Source: Scheffersomyces stipitis CBS 6054 (taxonomy: Eukaryota > Ascomycota > Pichiomycetes > Serinales > Debaryomycetaceae). From it: 64,000 nt of DNA. The notes under the pieces are model-generated. The model made no database searches. It worked only from the letters and a program-made list of their open reading frames with translations, and was not told the DNA's origin. The DNA lies in the NCBI RefSeq assembly GCF_000209165.1, contig NC_009042.1, positions 2,666,001 to 2,730,000 of the forward strand. Direction: 5' to 3'. Both the position numbers and the translations under genes were made by a program. Positions 9,321 through 19,526 of this stretch are shown here, in pieces. Every line of letters starts with the position of its first letter. Position 1 is the first letter of the stretch.

Positions 9321-10700
9321 ATGTCGAGAGAAGACCCCTTAAAGGCCGAGAAGGATTATTCGGCCACTTTGGACGAGCAATTTCCGCTTATCGAAAAGTT
9401 GCCAGACTACAAGACTGCCATTGACAAGTACTTAGTTTTGGAGAAGCAGACAAGACAATCGTCTGATTTGTCGTCTTCAAAGCGAGTTTTGGTCAGAATA
9501 GTCGAGACTCTAGTTTCCAACGAAGATTGGGAGTACTTGAACGACTTGGTGGTGTTATTGCTGAAGAAACATGGGCAATTGAAATCGTCTATTCAGACGT
9601 TGGTTAAGACTGTAATTGACAACTTGGACCAGTTGAACGAAGACAAGAAGAAGGAGTTGGATTTAAAGATCAAGTTGATCGAAACCATTAGAACGGTGAC
9701 AGATAAAAAGATCTTTGTAGAAGTTGAAAGAGCTATTGTTTCCAGAACGTTGTCCAAGATCTATTTGTCGAAGTTTGATGACTTGGACAAGGCAGTAGAG
9801 ATCTTGTGTGATTTACAAGTAGAGACGTATTCGTTGATGCCTTTCAGCGACAAAGTGGAATACATCTTGGAACAGATCGAGTTGACTTTGAAGAAAGGCG
9901 ATTTCGGCCAGGCTAAGATCTTGAGTCGTAAGATCTTGCTCAAGGCTTTAAAAGGTTTCGACAAGGCAGAGTTGTACAAGTCCATTTACTTGAAGTATTT
10001 GATCGAGATCAGTATCCACGAAAACGACTACATCACCATAGTCAAGAACACATTGCTTTTGATCGAGATTCCTTTGATCAAGGACAACAAGTCGGACTAC
10101 TTGGGATACTTGGTTTCCATCGTCTACTACATCGTCTTATCTCCCTATGATCCTCACCAGAACGACTTGATCAACAAGATCAAGAACAACTCCATTTTCA
10201 GCAAGAGCATCGATGCCAAGATCTACAAGTTGTTGGAGATCTTCACCACCAATGAATTGATACTCTGGTCCAATATTGAATCGTTGTACAAGCAAGACTT
10301 CGAGCAGTCGACGATCTTCAAGCTGGAAACAAACTATAAGAATTTGCAGAAGAGAATTATCGAACACAATTTGAGAATAATAAATAAGTACTACCATTTC
10401 ATCAAGTTGGACAGATTGGCATACATGTTGCAATTGAGTGTGGACGAGCTGGAAAGGTATGTCAGTGAGTTGGTTAACAAGGGTATGATCACGGCCAAGA
10501 TCAATAGACCCCAGGGTATTATCAAGTTTCACAAGAGCAAGACTGTTGATGGAGATTCCAGAGCTAGTGACAACGATATCAACGAATTGTTGAACGATTG
10601 GTGTTATGATATCGATAAGTTGTTGGAAGAGGTGGACAGCATTGGACATTTGATCAACAAGGAAGAAATGATGCACGGCATCAAGCAGCGTGCCCACTAA
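9321..10700 (+). CDS. RPN5: 26S proteasome regulatory (lid) subunit Rpn5, 459 aa
   Basis: Lid subunit of the 19S regulatory particle, a PCI-domain scaffold protein. The N-terminus MSREDPLKAEKDYS and the C-terminal block ELLEEVDSIGHLINKEEMMHG match the family well. Helical repeats fill most of the protein and a PCI/winged-helix segment lies near residues 320-440 (RIIEHNLRIINKYYHFI onward). The same frame is open upstream to about 9135, but that stretch has no similarity and starts 11 bp from the tRNA, so the ATG at 9321 is chosen. Length then agrees with S. cerevisiae Rpn5 (445 aa). A weak partial match to a proteasome PACE-like motif (AGTGGCAAT, minus strand near 9240-9247) lies about 75 bp upstream; its function is uncertain. 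Confidence 0.95.
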   Translation: MSREDPLKAEKDYSATLDEQFPLIEKLPDYKTAIDKYLVLEKQTRQSSDLSSSKRVLVRIVETLVSNEDWEYLNDLVVLLLKKHGQLKSSIQTLVKTVIDNLDQLNEDKKKELDLKIKLIETIRTVTDKKIFVEVERAIVSRTLSKIYLSKFDDLDKAVEILCDLQVETYSLMPFSDKVEYILEQIELTLKKGDFGQAKILSRKILLKALKGFDKAELYKSIYLKYLIEISIHENDYITIVKNTLLLIEIPLIKDNKSDYLGYLVSIVYYIVLSPYDPHQNDLINKIKNNSIFSKSIDAKIYKLLEIFTTNELILWSNIESLYKQDFEQSTIFKLETNYKNLQKRIIEHNLRIINKYYHFIKLDRLAYMLQLSVDELERYVSELVNKGMITAKINRPQGIIKFHKSKTVDGDSRASDNDINELLNDWCYDIDKLLEEVDSIGHLINKEEMMHGIKQRAH

Positions 10701-10810
10701 ATTTCATAGGTAGTCTACAGCAGGCTTATAGAATGTAAATTTTATTGACAAGTGATTGTTAGTATTAATAAAGTACAGAGAGTAGCAGAAATAGAAGAAA
10801 CTTAAAGAGA

Positions 10811-12166
10811 TCACAAAAGAACCATGCCGGCAACAGCTCCGGCCACACCGAGGAAGCTGAGGCCACTGACCTTTGGAACAGTGAAACCTGCCCCTGACTT
10901 CTTGGAGCTGCTACTGGTGGCTTCAGAAGTAGTAGCAGAAGTGGAAGAACCACCAGATGTTGTGGTTTCAGAGATGGTGCTGTTTCCAGAGTCATCGACT
11001 TCGCCAATACAGAACTGAGTTGAAGCGTTGAAGCCACCACCAACAGGCTTTTCGTTGGCGTTGACATACTTGAGAGCACCAGCTGGCGTGTCTGGGATGT
11101 CAGTGGTAGCATTCCAGGTAGCATCCTTCTTTGGACAGTCAGAATATTTCAAGTTCTTAGAGTAACCACCATCACCGGATGGGTTCTTGGTGTCAGCGTA
11201 TTGTTTCTTCAAGTTGTCGAAGTCAGTATCAGTTGTAATGGAGTTGCCGTCGATTTCTACCAAGCCGTAGTTGGATGCTTCTTGCGAGTATTCGTAAACC
11301 AATCCTCCAGAGAAGACAGCCGACATATCAGTAGAGTAGAGAGCTTCAATTTCGGAGAAAACTCTAGGGGATGGTTTGTTACAGCCAAACTCGGAAAAAA
11401 AGAGAGGTATCGAGTAGTTGGAGAACTCTTGTACCTTGAGACTGTAACTAGATGTTTGCATGGTGGCATCGCCACACCATGTATAGTCGTTGAAACCAAA
11501 CATGTCGACTCTGGCCAACTCGTCGTCACCACAATTGAAGTATTCAGCTGAAGGCAAGTTGTACTCATCGACAGCAGCAGCAGAGTATCCCACAAGGACT
11601 TGTCTGAAATTACGGTTCTTCAAGAAGGTCTTGATGTCTCTGACAGTAGCCTTGACATATGGGGCAGACACAAGAGATGGCCCGTCGTTGATGACTTCGT
11701 TACCGGCGAAGAAACCCAAGGTATTGTTGTACTGGGCGAATTCCTGGACGGTGGCCAAAACTTCGTTGATGTACAACGAGTTGTATGAACAAGCGGCCAT
11801 ATTCTGAGGAGATCTCAAAATGGATGCATGGGGGTTGTTGACATCTACAATGACGTAGATACCAGCATCCTCCAAGGCACTCATACATTCGTCGTGGTCA
11901 GCAGTGTTGTCGACCGAGTACACTCTGACGGTGTTAATACCAAGGTCAGTGAAGTACTTGATGTCTCTTTTACAGGTTTCAGCATCGGCCAACGGATCAA
12001 ATAAGTTTGAAGAACCACCGGGTTGGTAGTCGACACCTCTGATGTAGAAACGGTTGGAGGTTCCGTCGACAAAGAAAGCGTTACCGTCGGCTACGATGGA
12101 TGGTACAGCCTTGGCTGTGGCAGCGAGAACAGAAAGGAAAACGAGAGAAGTCTTGAACAAACGCAT
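10811..12166 (-). CDS. GAS5: GPI-anchored 1,3-beta-glucanosyltransferase, GH72 (GAS5/PGA4 type), 451 aa
   Basis: Cell-wall enzyme that elongates beta-1,3-glucan by transglycosylation at the plasma membrane or wall. It has an N-terminal signal peptide (MRLFKTSLVFLSVLAATAKA), a GH72 catalytic domain at about residues 22-330 with the family block FYIRGVDYQPGG, an acid/base Glu in FFAGNEVIND and a nucleophile Glu in FFSEFGCNK. The C-terminus has a Ser/Thr-rich linker followed by a hydrophobic tail (about the last 20 residues), which is a GPI-attachment signal. There is no cysteine-rich CBM43/X8 module, which places it with Gas3/4/5 rather than Gas1/2. The open frame extends 8 codons further upstream to a TTG, but the ATG at 12166-12164 gives a proper signal peptide. 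The paralog assignment (GAS5, PGA4 in Candida) is by overall resemblance. Confidence 0.88.
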   Translation of the reverse strand: MRLFKTSLVFLSVLAATAKAVPSIVADGNAFFVDGTSNRFYIRGVDYQPGGSSNLFDPLADAETCKRDIKYFTDLGINTVRVYSVDNTADHDECMSALEDAGIYVIVDVNNPHASILRSPQNMAACSYNSLYINEVLATVQEFAQYNNTLGFFAGNEVINDGPSLVSAPYVKATVRDIKTFLKNRNFRQVLVGYSAAAVDEYNLPSAEYFNCGDDELARVDMFGFNDYTWCGDATMQTSSYSLKVQEFSNYSIPLFFSEFGCNKPSPRVFSEIEALYSTDMSAVFSGGLVYEYSQEASNYGLVEIDGNSITTDTDFDNLKKQYADTKNPSGDGGYSKNLKYSDCPKKDATWNATTDIPDTPAGALKYVNANEKPVGGGFNASTQFCIGEVDDSGNSTISETTTSGGSSTSATTSEATSSSSKKSGAGFTVPKVSGLSFLGVAGAVAGMVLL

Positions 12167-13707
12167 TGCAGTGGTATACGGTTTTAGCAAGGGTTGGGTG
12201 AAAATTCAAAACGAGCAAACGAGCAAACGAGAGTCTTTGATATACTGATGTTGTATATGATAGGGAACGAAGGTGAGATGGGTGTTATAGACGTGGTATA
12301 CACTGTAGATACGTATATATCCCAAGTATGGAGGAGATAAGATATGAAATGTGGAAAGAGTATCCAAACCACAACAGAATTTACCACGAAAAAATCTTGC
12401 AATTTATATGGAAACTCCTGAAGTGAAATTTGCTTGTTTGTTTATTATTAGGTGCGGGTGCAGGAGTTTAGAGAAAAGCTAATTTAAAGAGGGGCTCTGA
12501 GCAGGTTGGACAGGGCTCTGGAGATGAGAAAGCAGGCCACTTGGTCAACATGTAGGACAACAAGTCTACTTGTCATGCGGTCCACAACTTCTTACTCTCT
12601 TCTGTATGTTTAGCTATGGATGTTGATCCTGACTGAGTGTTGACATTCCCAATTCTCGGTGTCTCGCTTCTGTTATGCTTCGACGCGAAATCTTTTCTCC
12701 ACATGTTTGTACTGCAGAAATACGCGAGCTAGTTGCATTCTTACGAGACTATAATAGAGAACTGCAGGAGTATGGAAAGGCAGAGTCTGCCTTGACTGCC
12801 TGGCCTCGTGATCCTGTCGGCGTAGTTTCGTATGGATGTGACAACAATGGGGCTTATTTGGCAAGTCAAGCCGGCTTTAGAGGACGGTGTGAAGATGGCT
12901 ATATGCCAACATGCAGACGTCTAGTGTAGCTGGCCCATATAGACCAAATGTACGCAATAGGAATGTATGCCTTGGAGTTGTGCTACGGGTATATGAAGTG
13001 ACATTTATGCACAATTGAAGGGTATCAATGATATTCACAGTTATTTTTCAGTTTTATTCTTGTATTGTTTCAATGTAGAATGTGTATTGGAAAGGCGAAG
13101 ATAGACAGAACGGTGATGTAAGTGAAGACCGAATCGATGGAGAAATTGATGAAGATGAATATATGAAATGGTGAAAATACTTGCCATCCTACCTTATCAC
13201 AGGTTCCGCTGTCATGTTTCACTTATATAATTAACACGATTTTTGGTATTTCCAGAATTTGAATAGGTTCTGAGAAAATGGTTGCACAATTTTCGCAACT
13301 AAAATACAAAATATCAGGTACTCCAAAAATCTCAAAAAATTGTCCGCCCGTAAATAACAATATAGCAACATGAATTAGAGTCCAGCAAACAACATCTCCC
13401 AATCTATTTACTATTAAAAATTCATACAACCACTCTACTCACAAACTCACTACTTGCTACACCACCGTCTCTGCTTGCTCTTCTCGCCTTACGTCTTATT
13501 TCTACCTGCACACAGCCCGTTGTTCGCTCGCTCAAATTTCAATGATCTGGCTATGTTTATACAGACTAATTATTGCCATAGGTGTATTCATCTCTGTTTC
13601 ATAGACGCAGACGTCAAAAAGCATACACACAGCGCCCATTGACTCAAAAACAACTGGGTTATACTACCAGGAGTACTTGAATCAGCATATAGTCCTTTTT
13701 TGCAGCC
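12167..13707. other. intergenic, divergent promoter of GAS5-like and APM1
   Basis: 1.54 kb between divergent genes. One short plus-strand frame (12675-12929, 84 codons) has no recognisable content and is not called. A TGACTC half-site lies at about 13639-13644, some 65 bp upstream of APM1. No RNA gene or repeat was seen. Confidence 0.5.
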
Positions 13708-15036
13708 ATGGCGTCGCAGATCCATTTTCTAGACATCAAGGGTAAACCCTTGCTTTCTCGAGATTACAAAGGAGATATCCCCACCAACACCATCGAGAAG
13801 TTCCCGCTCCTACTCTTGGAGCTTGAGAACGCCGCTGATGATGGTGACTTCAAGCCGTTTGTACACAGTCAGGGAATCAACTACATCTTCATCAACCATA
13901 ACAATCTCTATCTCTGTGCCTTGACACGGAAGAACGAGAACATCATGGCTATCATCGTATTCTTACTGAAGTTAATAGAAGTGTTGACGCAGTACTTTAA
14001 GTCGCTTGAAGAGGAATCAATACGCGACAACTTCGTGATAATCTATGAGTTGTTGGATGAAATGATGGACTACGGTGTACCCCAGACCACAGACACCAAG
14101 ATCCTCAAGGAGTACATAACCCAAGACTACTACAAGTTGGTGAGAAGCACACCTTCGCATTTGGTCCAGCCACCCAATGCCGTCACAAATGCGGTGTCGT
14201 GGAGAAAGGACGGCATTTTCTACAAAAAAAACGAAGCTTTCTTGGATGTGGTGGAATCTATCAACATGTTGATCAACGCCAGTGGACAGGTGTTGAACAG
14301 TGAGATATTGGGAGAGGTCAAAATCAAGTCCCACTTGAGTGGAATGCCAGATTTGCGCTTGGGATTGAACGATAAGGGCATTTTCAGCTCTAGTTCCGAT
14401 CTTGAGGCCGGCGAACAAACTGCCAACGCTAAAGGTATCGAGATGGAGGATATCAAATTCCACCAGTGTGTCAGATTGTCCAAGTTTGAAAATGAACGTA
14501 TCATTACTTTCATTCCACCCGATGGTGAATTTACTCTCATGTCGTACCGGTTGTCGTCGGCGCAATACTTGATGAAGCCGCTTCTCTTGGTCAACTGTAA
14601 ATTCAAAGTGCACAAACACCTGAGAATTGAGATTCTCTGCTCCATCAGGGCTCAGATTAAAAAGAAGTCAACTGCCAACAATGTTGAAGTCATCATCCCC
14701 ATCCCAGAAGACGCAGATACCCCCAAGTTTGTGCCTGAGTACGGAACTGTTAAGTGGATTCCTGAAAAATCGTGTGTCATCTGGAAATTGAAGACTTTCC
14801 CCGGAGGCAAGCAGTTCCATATGCGTGCCGAATTGGGATTACCTGCGGTGACAGACCCCGAAGACATACTCCTGAAAAAGCCCATCAAGGTCAACTTCTC
14901 CATCCCGTACTTCACCACGAGTGGCATCCAGGTCAGATACTTAAGAATCAACGAGCCCAAGTTGCAATACCAGTCATACCCCTGGGTCCGCTACATCACC
15001 CAAAGTGGAGACGACTACACCGTCCGGACAAAGTAG
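13708..15036 (+). CDS. APM1: AP-1 clathrin adaptor medium subunit mu1, 442 aa
   Basis: Cargo-binding mu subunit of the AP-1 adaptor complex (trans-Golgi and endosome sorting). It has an N-terminal longin-like domain with EEESIRDNFVIIYELLDEMMDYG (about residues 97-119, typical of mu1). The C-terminal mu-homology domain ends with the IPYFTTSGIQVRYL and YPWVRYITQSGDDY blocks, which are diagnostic of AP-1 mu rather than AP-2 or AP-3. Codon 305 (14620-14622) is CTG. It sits in the position that is serine in the conserved HSRIE motif of mu1 proteins, so it should be read as Ser; a standard translation gives Leu. The start context is gccATGg. There is no intron. Confidence 0.96.
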   Translation: MASQIHFLDIKGKPLLSRDYKGDIPTNTIEKFPLLLLELENAADDGDFKPFVHSQGINYIFINHNNLYLCALTRKNENIMAIIVFLLKLIEVLTQYFKSLEEESIRDNFVIIYELLDEMMDYGVPQTTDTKILKEYITQDYYKLVRSTPSHLVQPPNAVTNAVSWRKDGIFYKKNEAFLDVVESINMLINASGQVLNSEILGEVKIKSHLSGMPDLRLGLNDKGIFSSSSDLEAGEQTANAKGIEMEDIKFHQCVRLSKFENERIITFIPPDGEFTLMSYRLSSAQYLMKPLLLVNCKFKVHKHLRIEILCSIRAQIKKKSTANNVEVIIPIPEDADTPKFVPEYGTVKWIPEKSCVIWKLKTFPGGKQFHMRAELGLPAVTDPEDILLKKPIKVNFSIPYFTTSGIQVRYLRINEPKLQYQSYPWVRYITQSGDDYTVRTK

Positions 15037-15422
15037 AGTTCATAGAGAATAGGAAGTATAGGAGTTGACATAATTATGATGTAACTAAAATGCGGTACTG
15101 TAATCTAGACATCGATATAGTAGAAAAGGTTATAATAGAGACAATAATCGGATTTGTTTGTTTTCATAAGTTTTTATTCATTATAATACTTCGTCATAAA
15201 TGCTATGCTGACAGTTGATGTTGTGAATTCTTGAACAAAAGTTCAGATTCGCAGCCTTAAATTTATGCTGTTGCGAACAAAAACCTGATCCACTCAGCAT
15301 CATATATATTAATCTATAATTCCATACTTTCAAATCCATATCTATATATGTTTGTTTTGTATTCAGTTACAACACTCTACGTCAATTCTTTATTCTGCTG
15401 AATTCATTAACTTCGAAATATA
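15037..15422. other. intergenic, APM1 3' flank and promoter of the 314-aa gene
   Basis: 386 bp, AT-rich, tandem orientation. Nothing beyond ordinary 3' flank and promoter sequence is recognised. Confidence 0.5.
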
Positions 15423-16367
15423 ATGAGCGATCCCAAGAGGCAGAAGTTATCTAACGAAGCCAAGACTTGCATTATAAACTCCATCCACCGCTATATAAAA
15501 CTCAACGAAGAGGGTGATGGCTCCTACAAGTACTTAGTCAGCAAGCACCAGATGACGTTGGAAATTCTTTTCACCATGGACTCATACGGAGTTGACTATT
15601 TGGAGACTTTGAAGTTGAAAGACAAATGCGATACGAAATTGAGGACTCTACTCAACGATAGCATTGAGCGGTACATTGAGTCCAAAAATCCACCAGAAGT
15701 CAAGAAGACGCCCACAGAGTATCCCACAGTAGTATCCGAAACTCCCAGTGCCAGTACAAAAGTCAAGGAACGGGCCCCAGAAGAAATGGCTAAAGTTGAC
15801 AGTGTGAGTGGCACGAAAAGAAGACGAAATAGCGAAACTCATAATGAACATCACAAATTACCTGATCCTCGGTACATTGCTAACAGATACCATGCTGAAA
15901 AGTATGTTCGATCTCGCATTTTGACCCTGCCAACCAAATATTCTAAAATCGAAGCCATCTTGAAGGAACACATGAAATACCAGAAGACTTCTGAAGGAGA
16001 AAGATCCAAACTCATCCAGGACTACCAGGTCCAGATAGGAGATTTGAACAAGATATTGAACGATGGAACTACATCCAAATTCCAAAACGAGAAGCACCAG
16101 ATGGCCCAAATGAAAAGAACCCGTTTGGAAAAGGAGATGGATGAGAAACTCAGAAAGTTCGACCAGAGAATCCTCTTTGAATGTAAGATGTTGATTATCA
16201 AGTCAAAGGACGCGTTCAAGGAACTCAACGTACCATTCTTCAACACTTCTGAGACTTATCTCTATCCACGTATCGACGACGATAGAGCATACATTATCCA
16301 GCTCATGGCTGACGAGATTCTCCGCAAGAAAAGAGTTCAAGGAAAGGACACTAGAAAAGACAGCTGA
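15423..16367 (+). CDS. unrecognised charged coiled-coil protein, 314 aa
   Basis: I do not recognise this protein. The N-terminus begins MSDPKRQKL, which resembles a nuclear-localisation-type basic cluster, and a second one (KRRRN) is near residue 137. Residues about 90-135 are Pro/Thr/Ser-rich and look disordered. Residues about 145-255 are highly charged with heptad-like Lys/Glu/Leu spacing and are predicted coiled coil. A conserved-looking C-terminal segment has aromatic and acidic residues (LNVPFF, YPRIDDDRAYIIQLMADEIL). The basic clusters suggest, but do not prove, a nuclear protein. The frame is intact with an ATG in good context (ataATGagc) and its own promoter gap, so it is likely a real gene. 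It runs toward ILV3 (256 bp between stops). Confidence 0.8.
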   Translation: MSDPKRQKLSNEAKTCIINSIHRYIKLNEEGDGSYKYLVSKHQMTLEILFTMDSYGVDYLETLKLKDKCDTKLRTLLNDSIERYIESKNPPEVKKTPTEYPTVVSETPSASTKVKERAPEEMAKVDSVSGTKRRRNSETHNEHHKLPDPRYIANRYHAEKYVRSRILTLPTKYSKIEAILKEHMKYQKTSEGERSKLIQDYQVQIGDLNKILNDGTTSKFQNEKHQMAQMKRTRLEKEMDEKLRKFDQRILFECKMLIIKSKDAFKELNVPFFNTSETYLYPRIDDDRAYIIQLMADEILRKKRVQGKDTRKDS

Positions 16368-16623
16368 GTTTTACACCAAATGAACTGATTATACTAATCT
16401 ATATCTACAAGAAAAGGTAGCTTGAGGGTCCTTTCATGAGGACAGTGTATTATATATATATGATGAATAAATTAGGTATACCTCCAGGTACACACATGCA
16501 AAAAAAGAGTAGAGTTTGTATACTTCATTAGTCGTTGGAGAATTGAACAGGCAATGACTGAACGACGTGCCTTTCTATGGCGAATATCGAACAGGTCTTC
16601 AAATCATGTTTTTGTTTTATTAA

Positions 16624-18438
16624 TTAATTCTTTATTGGCAAGTCGGTAACGCATCCAGCAGAAGCGTCACTGACCAATCTGGCGTACTTGGCCAAAGTAC
16701 CCCTGGTGTATCTTGGCTCAGGAGCAGTCCATAACTTTCTTCTTTCAGCCAACACAGCTTCGTCTACTAACAAGTCGATCTTGTTGTTTTCGGCATCAAT
16801 GACGATTTCGTCACCATCGTACACCAAACCGATAGGTCCACCTTCAGCAGCTTCAGGAACAATGTGCCCAATCAAGAAGCCGTGGGATCCACCAGAGAAC
16901 CTACCGTCTGTCAAAAGAGCAACATCTTTACCTAAACCATAACCCATCAAGGCCGAGGAAGGCTTCAACATTTCAGGCATACCGGGGCCTCCTTTTGGAC
17001 CTTCGTATCTGATGACACAGACGGTCTTTTCACCCTTCTTAATCTCACCCTTCTCCAAGGCGACAATGAAGTCTCCTTCGTCATCAAAGACACGAGCCTT
17101 ACCCTTGAAGTAGGTACCTTCCTTACCGGTGATCTTACCGACAGCAGAACCTGGAGCCAAGGAACCCTTCAAGATTTGCAAGTGACCGCTTGTCTTCAAG
17201 GGGTTGCTGACTGGTCTGATGATAGGCTGATCAGCAGGCAAGTCCTTGACGGAAGCCAAATTTTCCTTGATGGTCTTACCAGTGACAGTGTACTGGTCTC
17301 CGTCAATGAAGCCTTCGTTCATCAAGAATTTCATCACGGCTGGAGTACCACCGTACTTCTGTAAGTCTGCCATTACGAATTGTCCCGATGGCTTGAAGTC
17401 TGCCAACAACGGAGTGGAGTCGGAGATTCTCTGGAAATCATCTACGGTAAGATCAATATCAGCTGAGGAAGCAATGGCAATTAAGTGCAATACAGCATTC
17501 GTAGATCCACCAGTAGCAATGATATAAGCGATAGCGTTTTCGAAAGATTTCTTAGTCAAAATATCACGGGGCTTCAAGTCGATCTCCAACAAGTGCTTGA
17601 TGGCTTGACCGATGTTGGCACACTCAGCATCCTTTTCCTTTGAGACGGCTGGAGCCGAAGATGAATAGGGCAAAGACATACCAAGACATTCAGCTGCAGA
17701 TGCCATGGTGTTAGCAGTATACATACCACCACAGGCACCAGGACCAGGACAGGCGTGTCTAACGATATCCTTTCTTTCTTCGTTAGTGATGGACTTGGTC
17801 AAGTACTGTCCATACGACTGGAAAGCTGAGATGATATCAATTTTGTCGGCGATAGCTGGGTTGTTGGTTCCGCAAGTAGTTTGACCTGGCAAGATTGTAC
17901 CACCATAGACCATAATAGAAGGTCTGTTGTGTCTGGCCATAGCAATCAAGACACCAGGCATATTCTTGTCACAGGATGGAATGGCAATGTTACCATCGTA
18001 CAATTGACCAAGCATCATGGATTCGAACGAGTCAGCAATAATTTCACGAGATTGAAGAGAGTATCTCATTCCTTCAGTTCCGTTAGTGATCCCATCGGAA
18101 ATACCAATCGAGTTGAATTGCATTCCCTTCAAACCAGCTCTGTTGACTGATTCAGTACACTTGTTGTTCAACTCCATCAAGTGCATGTTGCAAGGATTAC
18201 CTGACCACCAAACTGAGCCCACACCGATCTGGGCTCTGTTGAAGTCGGCATCGTCGAAACCTGTGGCATAGAGCATGGCTTGCGAAGCACCCTGGGAGGG
18301 ATCACCAGTGACAATCGAAGAGTACTTGTTCAATTTCTTTTCACATTGAGTAGCAGAGACAGAAAACGATCTGGCCACAGCAGCAGGCGACTTGGAGGCA
18401 ACACGGCGTGCGGCAGCAGCCTTAAATAAAAAACTCAT
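16624..18438 (-). CDS. ILV3: Dihydroxy-acid dehydratase, mitochondrial, 604 aa
   Basis: Third enzyme of valine/isoleucine synthesis. It dehydrates 2,3-dihydroxy-isovalerate or -methylvalerate to the 2-oxo acid in the mitochondrial matrix with an Fe-S cluster. Residues 1-about 31 are Arg/Ala/Ser-rich without acidic residues, a typical mitochondrial presequence. Cluster-ligand cysteines are visible in [16 protein letters not shown] and [15 protein letters not shown]. The C-terminal [16 protein letters not shown] block of the IlvD/Edd family is present. Length matches the family. The promoter holds a perfect Gcn4 site and an adjacent Leu3-like palindrome (listed separately), consistent with amino-acid control. 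Confidence 0.97.
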   Translation of the reverse strand: MSFLFKAAAARRVASKSPAAVARSFSVSATQCEKKLNKYSSIVTGDPSQGASQAMLYATGFDDADFNRAQIGVGSVWWSGNPCNMHLMELNNKCTESVNRAGLKGMQFNSIGISDGITNGTEGMRYSLQSREIIADSFESMMLGQLYDGNIAIPSCDKNMPGVLIAMARHNRPSIMVYGGTILPGQTTCGTNNPAIADKIDIISAFQSYGQYLTKSITNEERKDIVRHACPGPGACGGMYTANTMASAAECLGMSLPYSSSAPAVSKEKDAECANIGQAIKHLLEIDLKPRDILTKKSFENAIAYIIATGGSTNAVLHLIAIASSADIDLTVDDFQRISDSTPLLADFKPSGQFVMADLQKYGGTPAVMKFLMNEGFIDGDQYTVTGKTIKENLASVKDLPADQPIIRPVSNPLKTSGHLQILKGSLAPGSAVGKITGKEGTYFKGKARVFDDEGDFIVALEKGEIKKGEKTVCVIRYEGPKGGPGMPEMLKPSSALMGYGLGKDVALLTDGRFSGGSHGFLIGHIVPEAAEGGPIGLVYDGDEIVIDAENNKIDLLVDEAVLAERRKLWTAPEPRYTRGTLAKYARLVSDASAGCVTDLPIKN

Positions 18439-18545
18439 GGCTATGACGGTGTTTTCAAAGAAAGGCTAAAACTTAATTGTGTTTGCAAAATGGCTGCTCT
18501 ACTCAATATTAAATATCTGGAGAATCTGGCCAAAATTTTTCAGAT

Positions 18546-18552
18546 TGAGTCA
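18546..18552. promoter_or_regulatory. Gcn4 binding site TGAGTCA upstream of ILV3
   Basis: Perfect TGAGTCA palindrome 108 bp upstream of the ILV3 start codon. Gcn4 control of ILV genes is established in yeasts. Confidence 0.75.
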
Positions 18553-18557
18553 ACGCA

Positions 18558-18567
18558 CCGGTGCCGC
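18558..18567. promoter_or_regulatory. Leu3-like site CCGGTGCCGC next to the Gcn4 site
   Basis: Nine of ten positions match the Leu3 palindrome CCGG-NN-CCGG, five bases from the Gcn4 site. Leu3 controls branched-chain amino-acid genes in yeasts, so the location fits, but the last base deviates. Confidence 0.45.
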
Positions 18568-18649
18568 AACTCTTTGTGCGGTAGCGGGGACTACGTGCAG
18601 GTGAGAGAAGAGTTTCGTCTTCCAATAGAAAGAGAATAATAGTCATCAT

Positions 18650-18655
18650 CACGTG
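18650..18655. promoter_or_regulatory. E-box CACGTG (ATCACGTGAC), Cbf1-type
   Basis: CACGTG in the extended RTCACGTG context preferred by Cbf1, 212 bp upstream of ILV3. Confidence 0.45.
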
Positions 18656-19526
18656 ACAAACTATGATAAGACATGGTGAACTAGAGGAGATTCTGGTGGC
18701 TCCGTAACCAGCATACAGAAAGGGTTGTGTGCAATGGCGTGTTCTATGTTGTATAAGACAATTGGTGGCGACTGCCCAAATCTTCTGGCTACGAGGACAT
18801 TTTCTTAAGCCTGCCAGTAGAGAAATCTTACCTCTTGATATATATGCAGTACAAATATACAGACAGATTCTAGAAATAGTTCGTACAATTCGACTACGGT
18901 ATCATACGATCAGTCGGAGACCGGAATAGATTAGAGGTGAGAAAGTTTGCTAATAATTACTAGAAACCTAACTAATTCAATGGTTTACCTCCAGTTTTCA
19001 TCTTTCCCCAGTTTCAAGAAATAACTCTGCTCAAACTCTGCCTCTTACGGAAGTCCATAATTTGCACTTTTGCATCTTTAGGATTTGTCAGTATTTCCGT
19101 CTCCTAGAAGCATTTCACTTTAACATATTCCACAATTGTGTCCTTTTACGATTGCAACTCTTTAAACTCTTAGCTATTTCCATTTCCACTGTCGTAGATC
19201 TCCCCCGCTAAAGCAGATCCGACCGTCTTCCGGCCCTTCTTGTTTTCTGGATGCACACCGAATATTGTCATGCCCCAGACTTCGCGGTTAGACCGAGGAA
19301 AAATAGGCATGATTGCTGAATCACAGTATTGGCTAACGGCCTTACCGATTGATTATATTTATAGTGGTACGATTTGGAACGATTGGTTATAATCAAAAAA
19401 TCCACCGCACCCTGTTCTGATATATATAATACGTTTATATCACACTGTTTTTCTGAACTTTACACCTAACGCTTTTTCATACTTCATATACTTTTTTACG
19501 CTGGTACATTTAGGTTTTTCACCACC

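Larger units (their letters stand above)
18439..19526. other. intergenic, divergent promoter of ILV3 and PEX4
   Basis: 1.09 kb. The ILV3-proximal part has Gcn4, Leu3-like and Cbf1-like sites. The rest shows only short open frames without recognisable content. A plus-strand stretch near 18936-19000 has a CTAAC-type branch sequence followed by CCAG, but no convincing donor or exon, so no spliced gene is called. Confidence 0.5.

Noticed and set aside
10137..10697. 186-codon minus-strand frame opposite RPN5
   Set aside because: It is an antisense shadow of the RPN5 coding sequence with the codon pattern of the plus-strand gene.
12675..12929. 84-codon plus-strand frame between GAS5-like and APM1
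   Set aside because: It has no recognisable domain or codon bias and is overlapped by an equally long antisense frame. Chance is sufficient.
14017..14619. 200-codon minus-strand frame opposite APM1
   Set aside because: It is an antisense shadow; the plus-strand protein is highly conserved AP-1 mu.
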